Shown here: positions 27,270 through 36,591 of the stretch, piece by piece
How positions within the stretch are numbered: the stretch's first letter is position 1
How the letters are laid out: every line of letters starts with the position of its first letter
Assembly (NCBI GenBank): GCA_963807355.1
Contig: CAWEBX010000017.1
Coordinates: 1 to 64,000, forward strand
DNA from: Nitrobacter sp963807355
Lineage (GTDB): Bacteria > Pseudomonadota > Alphaproteobacteria > Rhizobiales > Xanthobacteraceae
Direction: 5' to 3'
DNA length: 64,000 nt
Notes under the pieces: generated by a model
Told to the model about the DNA's origin: nothing
What the model saw: only the letters and a program-made list of their open reading frames with translations
Database searches by the model: none
Program-made: the position numbers and the translations under genes

Positions 27270-27777
27270 CTACTGCGCGAGGGTTTCTTTCAGCACGGCC
27301 CAGCGGCGCGTCGCCTCGCGCAGATAGTGCGCCGGATTAGCCGCGAAAGCCGCGCGACTGCCCTCATGACCGAATAGATAAAGTCGCTGACCGAAAATCA
27401 GCCAGAGTCGCGCCGTTCCAGCGCAAGTCACACCCCGCGCAATATCCACCGGATCGTAGCCCCCGAAACGTGGACTATAAACATCGGGGTTGGCGATGAA
27501 AAAGGCGCGGTTGTCGGGATTGCTGAAGCGCCAGATAGCGCCGCCCTGCGAGACCTCGTAGTCGGCGTCGCCCTGCACCGGCCGTGCGTCGGTAAAAAAA
27601 GCCACGGGATCGAACCCGCCGATCGCCAGCCCCGTATACCTGTCGACCACGACCCGTTCGGAGGTGGCGGCCCGAGCCGCCAAATCGATGTCCGAGATAG
27701 CGAACGGCGCACCCCAGCGAGGCGATCACGGCTATTCCGAGGCGCAAGCCATTTCTTTCCTGCCGCCGTGCCGTCAT
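27270..27777 (-). pseudogene. Exported YHS-domain protein, one frameshift in the signal region
   Basis: ATG 27777 starts MTARRQERNGLRLGIAVIAS, a basic stretch plus a hydrophobic core typical of a signal peptide. An extra G in a run of four near 27717 shifts the frame. The mature part GAPFAISDIDLAARAATSER continues in another frame into the YHS domain (VDRYTGLAIGGFDPVAFFTD, WRFSNPDNRAFFIANPDVYS, YDPVDIARG) and on to the stop at 27270. YHS domains bind metal or heme in diverse proteins. Only one shift is present, so a sequencing error is a real alternative. An internal TTG could start a shortened, unexported product. Confidence 0.75.
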
Positions 27778-27888
27778 AGTTGGTGCCGATAACTCGCGAG
27801 TCGAGGGGACGATCGCCGCATCCTACGAACCTGCATCTCAGCATCGGGTTAAGGACGCAGTGACAAGTTGCTACTTGGGGTGCTTTTC

Positions 27889-28494
27889 ATGACTTTCATT
27901 TTGCGCCTTGCAGCGGTCGCGCTCGCTGCGGTGACGTTCGGGATTGTGCCGGCCTCTGCCCAGCAATCGGCGCCTTACCGGGCACAGCCGGCACAACGGA
28001 GCAGCGGTCCTGGCACCTATTCGTCGGATGAACTCCTCACATCCGGAACCCGGTTCTTCGGCAACGTCTCACGCGGGCTCGCCTCGGTCATCGAACGTGC
28101 GGTGAGCCAGTGGGGCCTGCCGAACGGCTACATCCTCGGCGAGGAAGGCTCGGGGGCCTTTGTGGCGGGGCTGCGCTACGGCGAGGGCACCCTCTACACC
28201 AAGAATGCCGGCGACCTGAAAGTCTATTGGCAGGGGCCATCCGTCGGCTTCGACTGGGGCGGCGACGGCGCCCGCACCATGACGCTGGTCTACAACCTGC
28301 CCGCCACAAGCGCGATCTATCAGCGTTTCGCAGGCATCGACGGTTCCGCCTATATCGTCGGCGGCTTCGGAATGACTGCGCTGACCGCAAACAACATCGT
28401 GCTGGTGCCGATCCGCTCGGGTCTCGGACTACGACTCGGCGCCAATATCGGCTATTTGAAATATACGCCCCAAGCGACCTGGAACCCGTTCTGA
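27889..28494 (+). CDS. eipA: DUF1134 envelope protein, EipA-like
   Basis: A 201-residue exported protein from ATG 27889 (MTFILRLAAVALAAVTFGIV), with a signal peptide cleaved after ASA near residue 25. The mature part (GPGTYSSDELLTSGTRFFGN, VSRGLASVIERAVSQWGLPN, GSGAFVAGLRYGEGTLYTKN, IYQRFAGIDGSAYIVGGFGM, IVLVPIRSGLGLRLGANIGY) is the full DUF1134 domain. In Brucella the DUF1134 protein EipA maintains the cell envelope and lies in the CtrA regulon. No clear CtrA box was seen here, so that link is only by homology. It stands between the YHS gene and a coiled-coil gene. Confidence 0.85.
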   Translation: MTFILRLAAVALAAVTFGIVPASAQQSAPYRAQPAQRSSGPGTYSSDELLTSGTRFFGNVSRGLASVIERAVSQWGLPNGYILGEEGSGAFVAGLRYGEGTLYTKNAGDLKVYWQGPSVGFDWGGDGARTMTLVYNLPATSAIYQRFAGIDGSAYIVGGFGMTALTANNIVLVPIRSGLGLRLGANIGYLKYTPQATWNPF

Positions 28495-28698
28495 CCTCCT
28501 TATGAAAGCTTCAGCGCATATCCGCAGAAGGATGCGGTCTTGCATCAAAGTACGCGCACGTTACTGACTGAGAGCATTTTCTTGCGGCTATTCCGCTTGG
28601 TTGGGAAACCGATTGAGGCGTAGCGCTGGCGTTTTACCGGCCGCCCGTGGCATGGTAACCAGATCCCTAGCGCCTATCCGGGTTGTGGAGCGTTGCCC

Positions 28699-29971
28699 AT
28701 GGTCGAGCCGATCATGTATCTGGCGATCGGTTTTCTAGTTTCGATGCTGTGCGGACTGATGGTCATGCCGCTCGTCCATGACCGCGCAGTCCGCCTCACC
28801 ATCAAACGCATGGAAGCCGCTACCCCGATGTCGATGGCTGAAATCCAGGCCGACAAAGATCAGTTGCGTGCCGAATTTGCGATGTCGGCGCGGCGGCTGG
28901 AAATGAGTGTCGACCAACTCAAGAGGAAGGTCGCCAGCCAGTCCGCTGAGCTCGGCAAAAAGGCCGACGCAATCAACCGCCTGAAGGTAGAGCTCGGCGA
29001 GAAGAACGCGAGGATATTCAGTCTAGAGGGACGCGGGAAAACGGCAGGGGAGCGATTGCAGTCAGCCGAACAGGAGCTTGCCGCCAAGGCGGAAATGTTG
29101 CGGAGCGTCGAGCAGACCCTCGCCGAGCGACAAAAGGAACTCGGGCGGCTTCGCCAGGACTTGTCGGACCGCTCGTTGACTGCCGAAGGCCGGCAAGCCG
29201 AACTGTTCGTCGTACGCGCGCAGATCGAGCGATTGCAGAGCCGCCTCGACGATATCGAAAACGAACTCGCCGCTACGCAGACACTACTCGAGCAACAGCG
29301 CGGCCAAACAACAGTCGCTGCCCGGGAGCGCGACGAGGCACGCAAACACGTCGAGAATCTAAGCCAGCGCATCGTCAAGATTGACGGCCAGCTCATCGAC
29401 AAGACCAAGGACGCGGAAAGGCTCGGCGGTCGGGTCAGAGAACTCGAAAGCCGACTTCGCTGCGCAGACCACGGCGCTTGCCGAGCGAAATACGAAGAAC
29501 AGTGAGTTGCGGCGAGTCAAAGCTGCCGCGGAACGCGCCAACAGTGAGTTACGCGACGAGATTGCGTCGCTGAACGGCGGTAAGTCTCCGCTCATCGATG
29601 GGCTGCGCAACGAAATACTGGCGACCGAACGGGCGCTGCGCGCTGCCCACGACGAGCGAACCAAATTGCAGCGCGACATCAACGTGCTCCAGCGTCAGGC
29701 GGAGTCCGGTACGGTCGAGCAGATGGAAAACGCGCTGTTGCGTGAGCATATCAATGACATCGCCGCCGAGGTTGCAAGGCTGGCCATGACCATCGAAGGA
29801 CCGGATTCCCCGATCGAAGCCATCCTGGCGGCAGCAGCTACGGGTCCCGCCAAAGCCACGAAAACGGTCAATGGCTCGGCGGGTAACGGAGCGATTCCGG
29901 TTAGCACGCTGGCCGACCGCATCCGTGCTCTGGAATCTCATGCCCCCCGCGCGGGGCGCCGGCCGGGCTAG
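28699..29971 (+). pseudogene. Membrane-anchored coiled-coil protein, one frameshift
   Basis: ATG 28699 opens MVEPIMYLAIGFLVSMLCGL, an N-terminal membrane anchor. A conserved MPLVHDRAVRLTIKRMEAATP segment and then about 350 residues of heptad coiled coil follow (DQLRAEFAMSARRLEMSVDQ, QSAELGKKADAINRLKVELG). Near 29450 the frame changes and the coiled coil continues in the next frame (QTTALAERNTKNSELRRVKA) to a C-terminal segment (INDIAAEVARLAMTIEGPDSP) that stops at 29971. Both halves have the same periodicity, so one gene of about 420 residues is implied. The function is unknown. One shift only: an error in sequence or a recent inactivation. Confidence 0.75.
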
Positions 29972-30026
29972 CTCGCGTTACATCAGACCTGGCCGCCTCC
30001 GGAAAACACCGGCCGAAACCGCTCCG

Positions 30027-30953
30027 CTATCCAGCCGCGTGGAGACACCAGGCCAGAATGCCCTTCTGCGCGTGCAGCCGGTTTTCGGCCTCGTCGAACA
30101 CCACCGACTGCGGTCCGTCAATCACCTCGTCGGTGACCTCGTCGCCGCGATGCGCCGGCAGGCAGTGCATGAACAGCGCGTCCGGCTTTGCGAGCCGCAT
30201 CAGCTTTGAATTGACCTGGTAAGGCTTGAGCAGATTGTGACGGTGCTCGCCGTCTTTGTCGCCCATCGACACCCAGGTGTCGGTGACGATGCAGTCTGCG
30301 CCGCGCACCGCCGCTTCCGGATCCGTGACGAGCCTGATCGGCGCGCCGCTCGATCTGATCCAGTCCTTCAGCAGCTTGTTCGGTGCAAGCTCCGGCGGAG
30401 TCGCGATGTTGAGATTAAAGCTGAAGCGCTCCGCCGCGTGCGCCCACGACGCCAGCACGTTGTTGTCGTCGCCGGTCCACGCCACGGTACGGCCCTTGAT
30501 CGGCCCGCGGTGTTCCTCGAAAGTCATCACGTCGGCCATCACCTGGCAGGGGTGCGATCGCCGCGTCAGTCCGTTGATGACGGGCACGGTTGCGTGCGTC
30601 GCCAACTCCGTCAGCGCGTCGTGGCTGAGGATCCGGATCATGATGATATCGACGAAGCGTGACAGCACCTTCGCGGTATCTGCGATGGTCTCGCCGCGTC
30701 CGAGCTGCATTTCGGCCCCGGTCAGCATGATCGCCTCGCCACCGAGCTGGCGCATGCCGACGTCGAACGACACGCGGGTGCGTGTCGAGGGCTTGTCGAA
30801 GATCATCGCCAGCGTCTTGCCTTCAAGTGACCTGTCGGCGATCCGGCCCTCCTTGCGTCGCTTCTTCATCGCCACACAGGCATCGAGAATCGCGCGCAGT
30901 TCCGTCCTCGGCACGTCGAACAGATCGAGAAAATGCCTCGGCGCCTTGCTCAT
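30027..30953 (-). CDS. argF: Ornithine carbamoyltransferase (ArgF)
   Basis: ArgF joins carbamoyl phosphate and ornithine to give citrulline in arginine synthesis. From ATG 30953 (MSKAPRHFLDLFDVPRTELR) the product has 308 residues, the normal size. STRTR at 56-60 binds carbamoyl phosphate, HPCQ follows in the middle, and HCLPAHRG near 265-272 contributes the ornithine-site Cys. The start overlaps the argD stop by four bases (ATGA), so argD and argF are translationally coupled. Residues MGDK (SMG loop) close over ornithine. Confidence 0.95.
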   Translation of the reverse strand: MSKAPRHFLDLFDVPRTELRAILDACVAMKKRRKEGRIADRSLEGKTLAMIFDKPSTRTRVSFDVGMRQLGGEAIMLTGAEMQLGRGETIADTAKVLSRFVDIIMIRILSHDALTELATHATVPVINGLTRRSHPCQVMADVMTFEEHRGPIKGRTVAWTGDDNNVLASWAHAAERFSFNLNIATPPELAPNKLLKDWIRSSGAPIRLVTDPEAAVRGADCIVTDTWVSMGDKDGEHRHNLLKPYQVNSKLMRLAKPDALFMHCLPAHRGDEVTDEVIDGPQSVVFDEAENRLHAQKGILAWCLHAAG

Positions 30954-32161
30954 TGCGCGGCTTCCTTCTTGGCGGATGCGCCGGACAGCCTGACGCAAGC
31001 CCGCTCCAGCCGCCGCACCAACTCCTCGATCTCCGCGTCGCCGATGATCAGCGGCGGCAGCAAGCGCACAACGTTTTCGCCCGCGCCAACGGTCAAAAGC
31101 TTTTCCTCACGTAGCGCGCTGACCAGATCGCCCGATGGGACCACGGCCTTGAGGCCGATCAGAAGCCCCTCGCCTCGCACATCGCTAAGCACATCGGGAT
31201 ATCGATCGACGACCGAAGCCAGCTTCTGTTTCAGCAGCAGCGACATCTTTCGGGTCTGCTCGAAGAAGCCAGGTTCAAGCATCACGTCGAGCACGGCATT
31301 GGCCGCCGCAACCGCTAGCGGATTGCCGCCAAAGGTCGAACCGTGCGAGCCAGGAGTCATGCCGGAAGCGGCTTCCCCGGTCGCAAGACAGGCGCCGATC
31401 GGAAAACCGCCGCCGAGCGCCTTCGCCAATGACATCACATCCGGCGCAACGCCAATGCGCTTGTAGGCAAAGAGATCGCCGGTGCGCCCCATACCGGTCT
31501 GCACCTCGTCAAAAACCAGCAGCAGGCCGCGCTCGTCGCAAAGTTGACGCAGCGCTCGGAAGAACGCGTGGGGCGGCTCGCGCACGCCGCCTTCGCCTTG
31601 CAACGGCTCAATCAGGATGCCGGCGGTCTCAGGACCGATCGCCTTCTTTACGGCTTCCATATCGCCAAGCGGCACTTGGTCAAAGCCGTCCGCCGCCGGC
31701 CCGTATCCTTCGAGATATTTTTTCGAGCCGGTGGCAGCCAGCATCGCCAGCGTGCGGCCATGGAAGGCACCTTCAAAGGTGACCATCCGATAGCGTTCCG
31801 GATTGCCCCTGTGGGCATGATAACGGCGCGCGACCTTGATGGCGCACTCCACCGCCTCGGCGCCGGAATTGGCGAAGAAGACGAAATCGGCAAAGCTCTG
31901 GTCGCAGAGCCGCGCCGCCAGACGCTCGCCGTCGGGCGATTTGAAAAGATTCGAGACGTGCCAGAGCTTTGCCGCTTGCGCCTGAAGCGCGGCGACGAGA
32001 TGCGGGTGGCAATGGCCAAGCGCATTCACGGCAACGCCGCTGGTGAAATCGAGATAGCGTCCGCCGTCGGAGCCAAGCAACCAGGCTCCCTCGCCGCTCT
32101 CGAATGAAAGATCGGCCCTTGCGAAAACGGGCAATAGATGAGACGCCGCTGCTGTAGTCAT
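30950..32161 (-). CDS. argD: Acetylornithine aminotransferase (ArgD)
   Basis: ArgD is the PLP-dependent transaminase that makes N-acetylornithine from N-acetylglutamate semialdehyde; it can also act in lysine synthesis. From ATG 32161 (MTTAAASHLLPVFARADLSF) the product has 403 residues. Family signatures include YLDFTSGVAVNALGHCHPHL, ANSGAEAVECAIKVAR (PLP phosphate), LLVFDEVQTGMGRTG, the Schiff-base Lys in MSLAKALGGGFPIGA near residue 248, and GSHGSTFGGNPLA. Upstream codons to 32266 look non-conserved, so the ATG is preferred. It heads a two-gene operon with argF and is divergent from gcrA. Confidence 0.95.
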   Translation of the reverse strand: MTTAAASHLLPVFARADLSFESGEGAWLLGSDGGRYLDFTSGVAVNALGHCHPHLVAALQAQAAKLWHVSNLFKSPDGERLAARLCDQSFADFVFFANSGAEAVECAIKVARRYHAHRGNPERYRMVTFEGAFHGRTLAMLAATGSKKYLEGYGPAADGFDQVPLGDMEAVKKAIGPETAGILIEPLQGEGGVREPPHAFFRALRQLCDERGLLLVFDEVQTGMGRTGDLFAYKRIGVAPDVMSLAKALGGGFPIGACLATGEAASGMTPGSHGSTFGGNPLAVAAANAVLDVMLEPGFFEQTRKMSLLLKQKLASVVDRYPDVLSDVRGEGLLIGLKAVVPSGDLVSALREEKLLTVGAGENVVRLLPPLIIGDAEIEELVRRLERACVRLSGASAKKEAAQ

Positions 32162-32616
32162 GACGATTTGCCGGTTGATGGGAAGCGGAACGGCTCGGCT
32201 GCGCTGTGGCGCGACCAACGAACTGTCAGCCCCGGAAACGAAATGTGCCGCCTTTCGAGGCGGCACGCGACGGTTATTCTAGGTGCGCGGCGATTACTGT
32301 CAATATTCCACTTGTGCTTCGGTGATGCGGGAAAGTCGCAGAATGAGCCAATTCTCTCATTTTCTTGCAGAACATGTGGACGCCGTAAGGCCCGACTCTT
32401 GCGCGTGAGTCACGGCATATTGTAGCCTTAGGCTTGTCGAATACGACATCTCGTGCGGCGTTTTGATCCTCGATCGGTCCCTGTTCTCAGCGTAAGCGCC
32501 CGGGCGTTTTCCCGCCCGGCGAGGGTTAAGGGATTCTGCCGACACGAGTTTCTCAGGGGGCGCTTCAGGTGCGCGGCCTTGCGGGGGGCACGCCTTAAAC
32601 AAGGGAACAATGTGCG
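32162..32616. promoter_or_regulatory. argD-gcrA divergent control region with GANTC sites
   Basis: 455 bp without a convincing gene. GANTC sites lie at 32394-32398, 32407-32411 and 32532-32536, all on the gcrA side. In Caulobacter GcrA acts at promoters with methylated GANTC sites and its own gene is cell-cycle controlled, so these sites may time gcrA here. No terminator or riboswitch was recognised. Confidence 0.45.
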
Positions 32617-33123
32617 ATGACGGTGATAACCTGGACCGACGACCGTGTCGAACAACTGAAGAAACTTTGGGAAGCGGGACTTTCCGCAAGTCAGATCGCC
32701 GCCGAACTCGGCAACGTGACGCGTAACGCGGTGATCGGCAAGGTGCACCGGTTGGGTCTATCGGGCCGCGCCAAGAGCCCTTCGTCAACGGTGCCGCGGC
32801 CGCGCAAGGCCCGTCCGGCCCAGCACATGATGCGGGTGTCCCGCCCTGTCTCCCGGGGAAATACCGCGCTCGCGCAAGCCTTCGAGATTGAACTCGAGCC
32901 AGACCCGATCGCCTACGACAATGTCGTGCCTATGAGCCAGCGGCTATCGCTACTCGAACTCAGCGAAGCCACTTGCCATTGGCCGGTTGGCGACCCCTCG
33001 AGTCCGGAATTCTTCTTCTGCGGTGGCAAGGCTCTCACCGGCCTGCCCTATTGCGCGCACCACTCGCGCATCGCCTATCAGCCCGCCGCCGACCGTCGCC
33101 GCCAAGCGCCGAAGGCGCGGTAA
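32617..33123 (+). CDS. gcrA: Cell-cycle regulator GcrA
   Basis: GcrA is a small sigma-70-associated activator of alphaproteobacterial cell-cycle genes that prefers GANTC-methylated promoters. The 168-residue product has the typical N-terminal DNA-binding domain WTDDRVEQLKKLWEAGLSAS and IAAELGNVTRNAVIGKVHRL (residues 6-46), a variable Pro/Arg-rich linker, and the C-terminal sigma-binding domain LLELSEATCHWPVGDPSSPE, FFCGGKALTGLPYCAHHSRIAY, with its conserved Cys and His residues. GGGAACAATGTGCG precedes the ATG and offers only a weak ribosome site. It is divergent from argD. Confidence 0.95.
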   Translation: MTVITWTDDRVEQLKKLWEAGLSASQIAAELGNVTRNAVIGKVHRLGLSGRAKSPSSTVPRPRKARPAQHMMRVSRPVSRGNTALAQAFEIELEPDPIAYDNVVPMSQRLSLLELSEATCHWPVGDPSSPEFFFCGGKALTGLPYCAHHSRIAYQPAADRRRQAPKAR

Positions 33124-33125
33124 TC

Positions 33126-33329
33126 ACAGCGTAACTTCAAATCTCGTCATAGCCAGGCTTGAGCCGGCCATTTCGTTTTGCGCCCAAGCAGATCGTAGAT
33201 CTGCGGGAAGCCGCGGTTGACGCTTTATAGCGTTTTCGAGTGAAGTCGATGCCGGTTCGCGTGAAGGAAACGCGTCAAAACAACATCTAGACCTTCGTTT
33301 CTGATTCAATCAAAAACAAAATGCTCTAG
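33126..33329. repeat. Composite intergenic repeat element between gcrA and phoB
   Basis: The segment contains a GTCATAGCCAGGCTTGAGCC-type stretch, a GCAGATC-gta-GATCTGC palindrome near 33189-33205, and GATGCCGGTTCGCGTGAAGG at 33248-33267 followed by AAACGCGTCAAAAC. An imperfect hairpin bounded by CTAG at 33287-33290 and 33326-33329 ends it. The 33248-33275 part recurs in inverse orientation at 46928-46955. I recall such elements as common between genes in Bradyrhizobium relatives. Confidence 0.6.
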
Positions 33330-33372
33330 CGCAGCATCACGACGATTATCGACGCTTTTCAGCTATCCCCGC

Positions 33373-34077
33373 TTACTCAGTCGCGCTCGCGAACTGCTCG
33401 TCCAACGCGTAGCCTGCACCACGCACCGTGCGGATCGGATCCGCCTCACCACCCGGACTGAGTAGTTTTCGCAGTCGTCCGATGTGAACGTCGACGGTGC
33501 GCTCGTCGATATAGACGTCACGGCCCCAGACGCTGTTGAGCAATTGCTCGCGGCTGAACACCCGGCCGGGATGCTCGAGAAAAAACTCCAACAGCCGATA
33601 CTCGGTCGGGCCAAGATCGATCGAACGACCGGAACGCGCAACGCGGTGCCTATCGCGGTCGAGCTCTAGGTCGCCAAAAATCAGGATCGATGCCAGCCGC
33701 GCCGGACTCGCGCGCCGCAGCAGGCTTTTCACCCTCGCCAGGAGCTCCGGCACCGAGAACGGCTTGACCACGTAGTCGTCGGCGCCGGTCGCAAGCCCCC
33801 GCACCCGCTCGCTCTCCTCGCCGCGAGCGGTGAGCATGATGATCGGAAGCTGCTTGGTTTCGGGACGCGCCCGCAGCCGGCGGCATAGCTCGATGCCGGA
33901 CAGGCCCGGCAACATCCAGTCCAGCACCACAAGATCGGGGATGCGCTCTTTCAGCCGCGTATCCGCCTCATCGCCCCGCGTTACCGTTTCGACCTCATAA
34001 CCTTCGGCTTCAAGATTGTAACGCAGCAGCGTCGTCAACGCTTCCTCGTCTTCCACTACCAGAATGCGTGCACCCAT
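33373..34077 (-). CDS. phoB: Phosphate regulon response regulator PhoB
   Basis: PhoB activates phosphate-starvation genes at Pho boxes. The 234-residue protein has a receiver domain with phosphoacceptor D53 (VVLDWMLPG), acidic residues in LVVEDEEA, and Lys in YVVKPFSVPELL. The C-terminal winged helix follows (LGPTEYRLLEFFLEHPGRVF, RTVDVHIGRLRKLL, RTVRGAGYALDE). It is the last gene of the minus-strand phoR-pstSCAB-phoU-phoB block and starts 21 bp after phoU. phoR, its kinase, heads the same block. Confidence 0.95.
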   Translation of the reverse strand: MGARILVVEDEEALTTLLRYNLEAEGYEVETVTRGDEADTRLKERIPDLVVLDWMLPGLSGIELCRRLRARPETKQLPIIMLTARGEESERVRGLATGADDYVVKPFSVPELLARVKSLLRRASPARLASILIFGDLELDRDRHRVARSGRSIDLGPTEYRLLEFFLEHPGRVFSREQLLNSVWGRDVYIDERTVDVHIGRLRKLLSPGGEADPIRTVRGAGYALDEQFASATE

Positions 34078-34098
34078 CGTGTCTCGCCTGATCCCGTT

Positions 34099-34815
34099 TC
34101 AGTTCTGTGGAGTCGCCGATGCGAAACCAGTCATATCCCCCTTGGGACGCTTGTCGAGAATCTGCTGACCCTCGATCATGTAGAACACCGTCTCGGCGAT
34201 GTTGGTGGCGTGGTCGCCGATTCTCTCGATGTTCTTGGCGCAGAACATGAGATGAATGCAGAACCCGATGTTCCGCGGATCCTCCATCATGTAAGTCAGG
34301 AGTTCGCGGAACAAAGAGGTGCAGATAGCATCCACCTCCTCGTCCCCCTTCCAGACTGCCATCGCCGAGGGCAGATCGTGCGCCGCATAAGCGTCGAGCA
34401 CCGACTTGACCTGGGACCGCACGAGATCGGTCATATGCTCAAGACCGCGGATCAGTTTCAGCGGGCGGAAATCGCTGTCGATCGCAACCACGCGCTTGCC
34501 CATGTTCTTGGCGAGATCGCCGATGCGCTCCAGATCGATAGCAACTCGCATGGCACCGACGATCTCGCGCAGATCCACGGCCATCGGTTGTCGCCGAGCG
34601 ATAGTCAGCATGGCGCGTTCCTCGATCATGCGCTGCAGCTTGTCGATTTCGGCATCGGCGGCCACGACGCGAGCACCCAATGCAACGTCGCGGCGGATCA
34701 GCGCGTCCAGGGATTCCACGATCTGCCGTTCAGCCAGTCCGCCCATTTCGGACACCAGCCGCGTCAGCTCCTGGAGGTCGTCGTCGAACGCCTTGGCGGT
34801 GTGTTCGAAAGCCAT
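34099..34815 (-). CDS. phoU: Phosphate signalling protein PhoU
   Basis: PhoU damps the Pho response when phosphate is sufficient by acting between the PstSCAB transporter and PhoR. From ATG 34815 (MAFEHTAKAFDDDLQELTRL) the product has 238 residues and two three-helix PhoU repeats. The metal-cluster motifs are visible as MRVAIDLERIGDLAKNMGKR and LMFCAKNIERIGDHATNIAE. It lies between pstB and phoB with 33 bp on the pstB side. Confidence 0.95.
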   Translation of the reverse strand: MAFEHTAKAFDDDLQELTRLVSEMGGLAERQIVESLDALIRRDVALGARVVAADAEIDKLQRMIEERAMLTIARRQPMAVDLREIVGAMRVAIDLERIGDLAKNMGKRVVAIDSDFRPLKLIRGLEHMTDLVRSQVKSVLDAYAAHDLPSAMAVWKGDEEVDAICTSLFRELLTYMMEDPRNIGFCIHLMFCAKNIERIGDHATNIAETVFYMIEGQQILDKRPKGDMTGFASATPQN

Positions 34816-34848
34816 ATCAAAATTCTCCTCGCGTCTCCGCACGCAGCC

Positions 34849-35667
34849 TCAGCCGAAACGGCCGGTGATGTAATCCTGGGTGCGGCGATCTAAGGGCGAT
34901 GTGAACAGCTTGTTGGTCGGACCGAATTCGATCATCTCGCCGAGATACATGAACGCGGTGTAGTCCGATACGCGCGCCGCCTGCTGCATATTATGGGTAA
35001 CGATCGCAATCGTGTAGTGCCTTTTCAGCTCATCGATCAGCTCTTCGATTTTGGCCGTTGAGATCGGGTCAAGAGCCGAGCACGGCTCATCGAACAGGAT
35101 CACCTCGGGCCGCACCGCAACGGTCCGCGCGATGCACAGGCGCTGCTGCTGACCACCGGAGAGGCTGAGCCCGCTCGCATTGAGCTTGTCCTTGACCTCG
35201 TTCCACAAGGCGCCGTCCCGCAGTGCCTTTTCCACCCGATCGTCCATTTCCGATTTCGGCAGCCTCTCATACAAGCGGATGCCAAACGCAATATTCTCAT
35301 AGATCGTCATCGGGAACGGCGTCGGCTTCTGGAACACCATGCCGACCCTGGCGCGCAAAAGATTAAGATCGAGCTTGGGGTCCAGGATGTTGCTGCTGTC
35401 CAGCAACACGCGCCCTTCGACGCGCTGGCCGGGGTACAGGTCGTACATGCGGTTGAAGATGCGAAGCAGGGTCGATTTTCCGCAACCCGAGGGGCCGATG
35501 AAGGCCGTCACGCGGTTGCAGGCGATCGACAGGTTGACGTTCTTTAGCGCATGATGCTGGCCGTAATAGAAATTGAGGTTAAGAGCGTCGATCTTCACCG
35601 GAATGACCGGATCAATCACCGGCGGTGGAGCAGCCGAGCCTGAGGCGGCGACGGAACCGTGGGTCAT
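34849..35667 (-). CDS. pstB: Phosphate ABC transporter ATP-binding protein PstB
   Basis: PstB powers high-affinity phosphate import. The 272-residue product has Walker A GPSGCGKST at 58-66, the ABC signature LSGGQQQR at 169-176, Walker B VILFDEP at 189-195, and an IVTHNMQQA switch region. Sequence before about residue 25 (SVAASGSAAPPPVIDP) is a variable leader. Its ATG overlaps the pstA stop by four bases, so pstA and pstB are coupled. Confidence 0.96.
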   Translation of the reverse strand: MTHGSVAASGSAAPPPVIDPVIPVKIDALNLNFYYGQHHALKNVNLSIACNRVTAFIGPSGCGKSTLLRIFNRMYDLYPGQRVEGRVLLDSSNILDPKLDLNLLRARVGMVFQKPTPFPMTIYENIAFGIRLYERLPKSEMDDRVEKALRDGALWNEVKDKLNASGLSLSGGQQQRLCIARTVAVRPEVILFDEPCSALDPISTAKIEELIDELKRHYTIAIVTHNMQQAARVSDYTAFMYLGEMIEFGPTNKLFTSPLDRRTQDYITGRFG

Positions 35668-36509
35668 TTTGCGATCCTCTCAGAGCCCATCAACCTCGCA
35701 ATGATGTTCAGCACCAATACCGCCAAGGTAATCAACAGCGCGGCGCTCCACGCCAGTTCTTTCCAGTAGACGTAAGGGCTCTGCACGAAGTTGTTGATGG
35801 TGACAGGAAGGTTAGCGACCGGGTTGGTCAGGTCCATGCTGAAGAATTGGTTGTTCAGCGCGGTAAATAGCAGCGGCGCGGTCTCGCCGGCAACGCGCGC
35901 GGTGGCAAGCAGCACGCCGGTGATCAGGCCGGTTCGCGCGGCGCGATAGGCGATGCGCTTGATGACGAGCGAGCGCGGTAAGCCGAGCGCGGAGGCCGCC
36001 TCACGCAGCGAGTTCGGCACCAGGCTCAGCATGTCCTCGGTGGTGCGCACCACGATCGGAATGACGATCACGGCGAGCGCAAGTGACCCCGCGAGCGCCG
36101 AGAATCCTCCCATCGGGACCACCACCGCGCCGTATACGAACAAACCGATGATGATTGAAGGCGCACTGAGAAGGATGTCGTTGATGAAGCGAATGACCGG
36201 CGAGAGGCGATCGTGCTTTCCGTATTCGGCAAGGTAGGTGCCCGCAAACATCCCGATCGGCGCACCTATCCCCACACCTATCACCGTCATGATGATGGAG
36301 CCGACGAGAGCGTTCAGCAGACCACCTTCGGACGCGCCGGGCGGCGGCGTGTTCTGGGTGAAAAGCTGCCAGCTCATCCCGGCGAGACCGTTATAGAACA
36401 GCGTGAACAGAATGAGCCCGAGCCAAGAGACACCGAATGCGGCGGCAACAAAGCAGAGGGCGCGGACGATAACGTCTCGACGGCGGCGGGACGCATAGAT
36501 CGGATTCAT
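35664..36509 (-). CDS. pstA: Phosphate ABC transporter permease PstA
   Basis: PstA is one of the two membrane subunits of the Pst phosphate importer. From ATG 36509 (MNPIYASRRRRDVIVRALCF) it has 281 residues and about six membrane helices. The BPD permease signature is near EAASALGLPRSLVIKRIAYR (the EAA loop that contacts PstB), and TGVLLATARVAGETAPLLFT follows. Codons upstream of 36509 read Cys- and Arg-rich and are not conserved. It starts 83 bp after pstC. Confidence 0.94.
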   Translation of the reverse strand: MNPIYASRRRRDVIVRALCFVAAAFGVSWLGLILFTLFYNGLAGMSWQLFTQNTPPPGASEGGLLNALVGSIIMTVIGVGIGAPIGMFAGTYLAEYGKHDRLSPVIRFINDILLSAPSIIIGLFVYGAVVVPMGGFSALAGSLALAVIVIPIVVRTTEDMLSLVPNSLREAASALGLPRSLVIKRIAYRAARTGLITGVLLATARVAGETAPLLFTALNNQFFSMDLTNPVANLPVTINNFVQSPYVYWKELAWSAALLITLAVLVLNIIARLMGSERIAK

Positions 36510-36591
36510 GGCTTGACCTGAACAGGCATAATCGCTGGACAAACGAATTCGTTTGTCGGGAAAAATCGGGTTCCGTTCTTCCGTGCCATGC

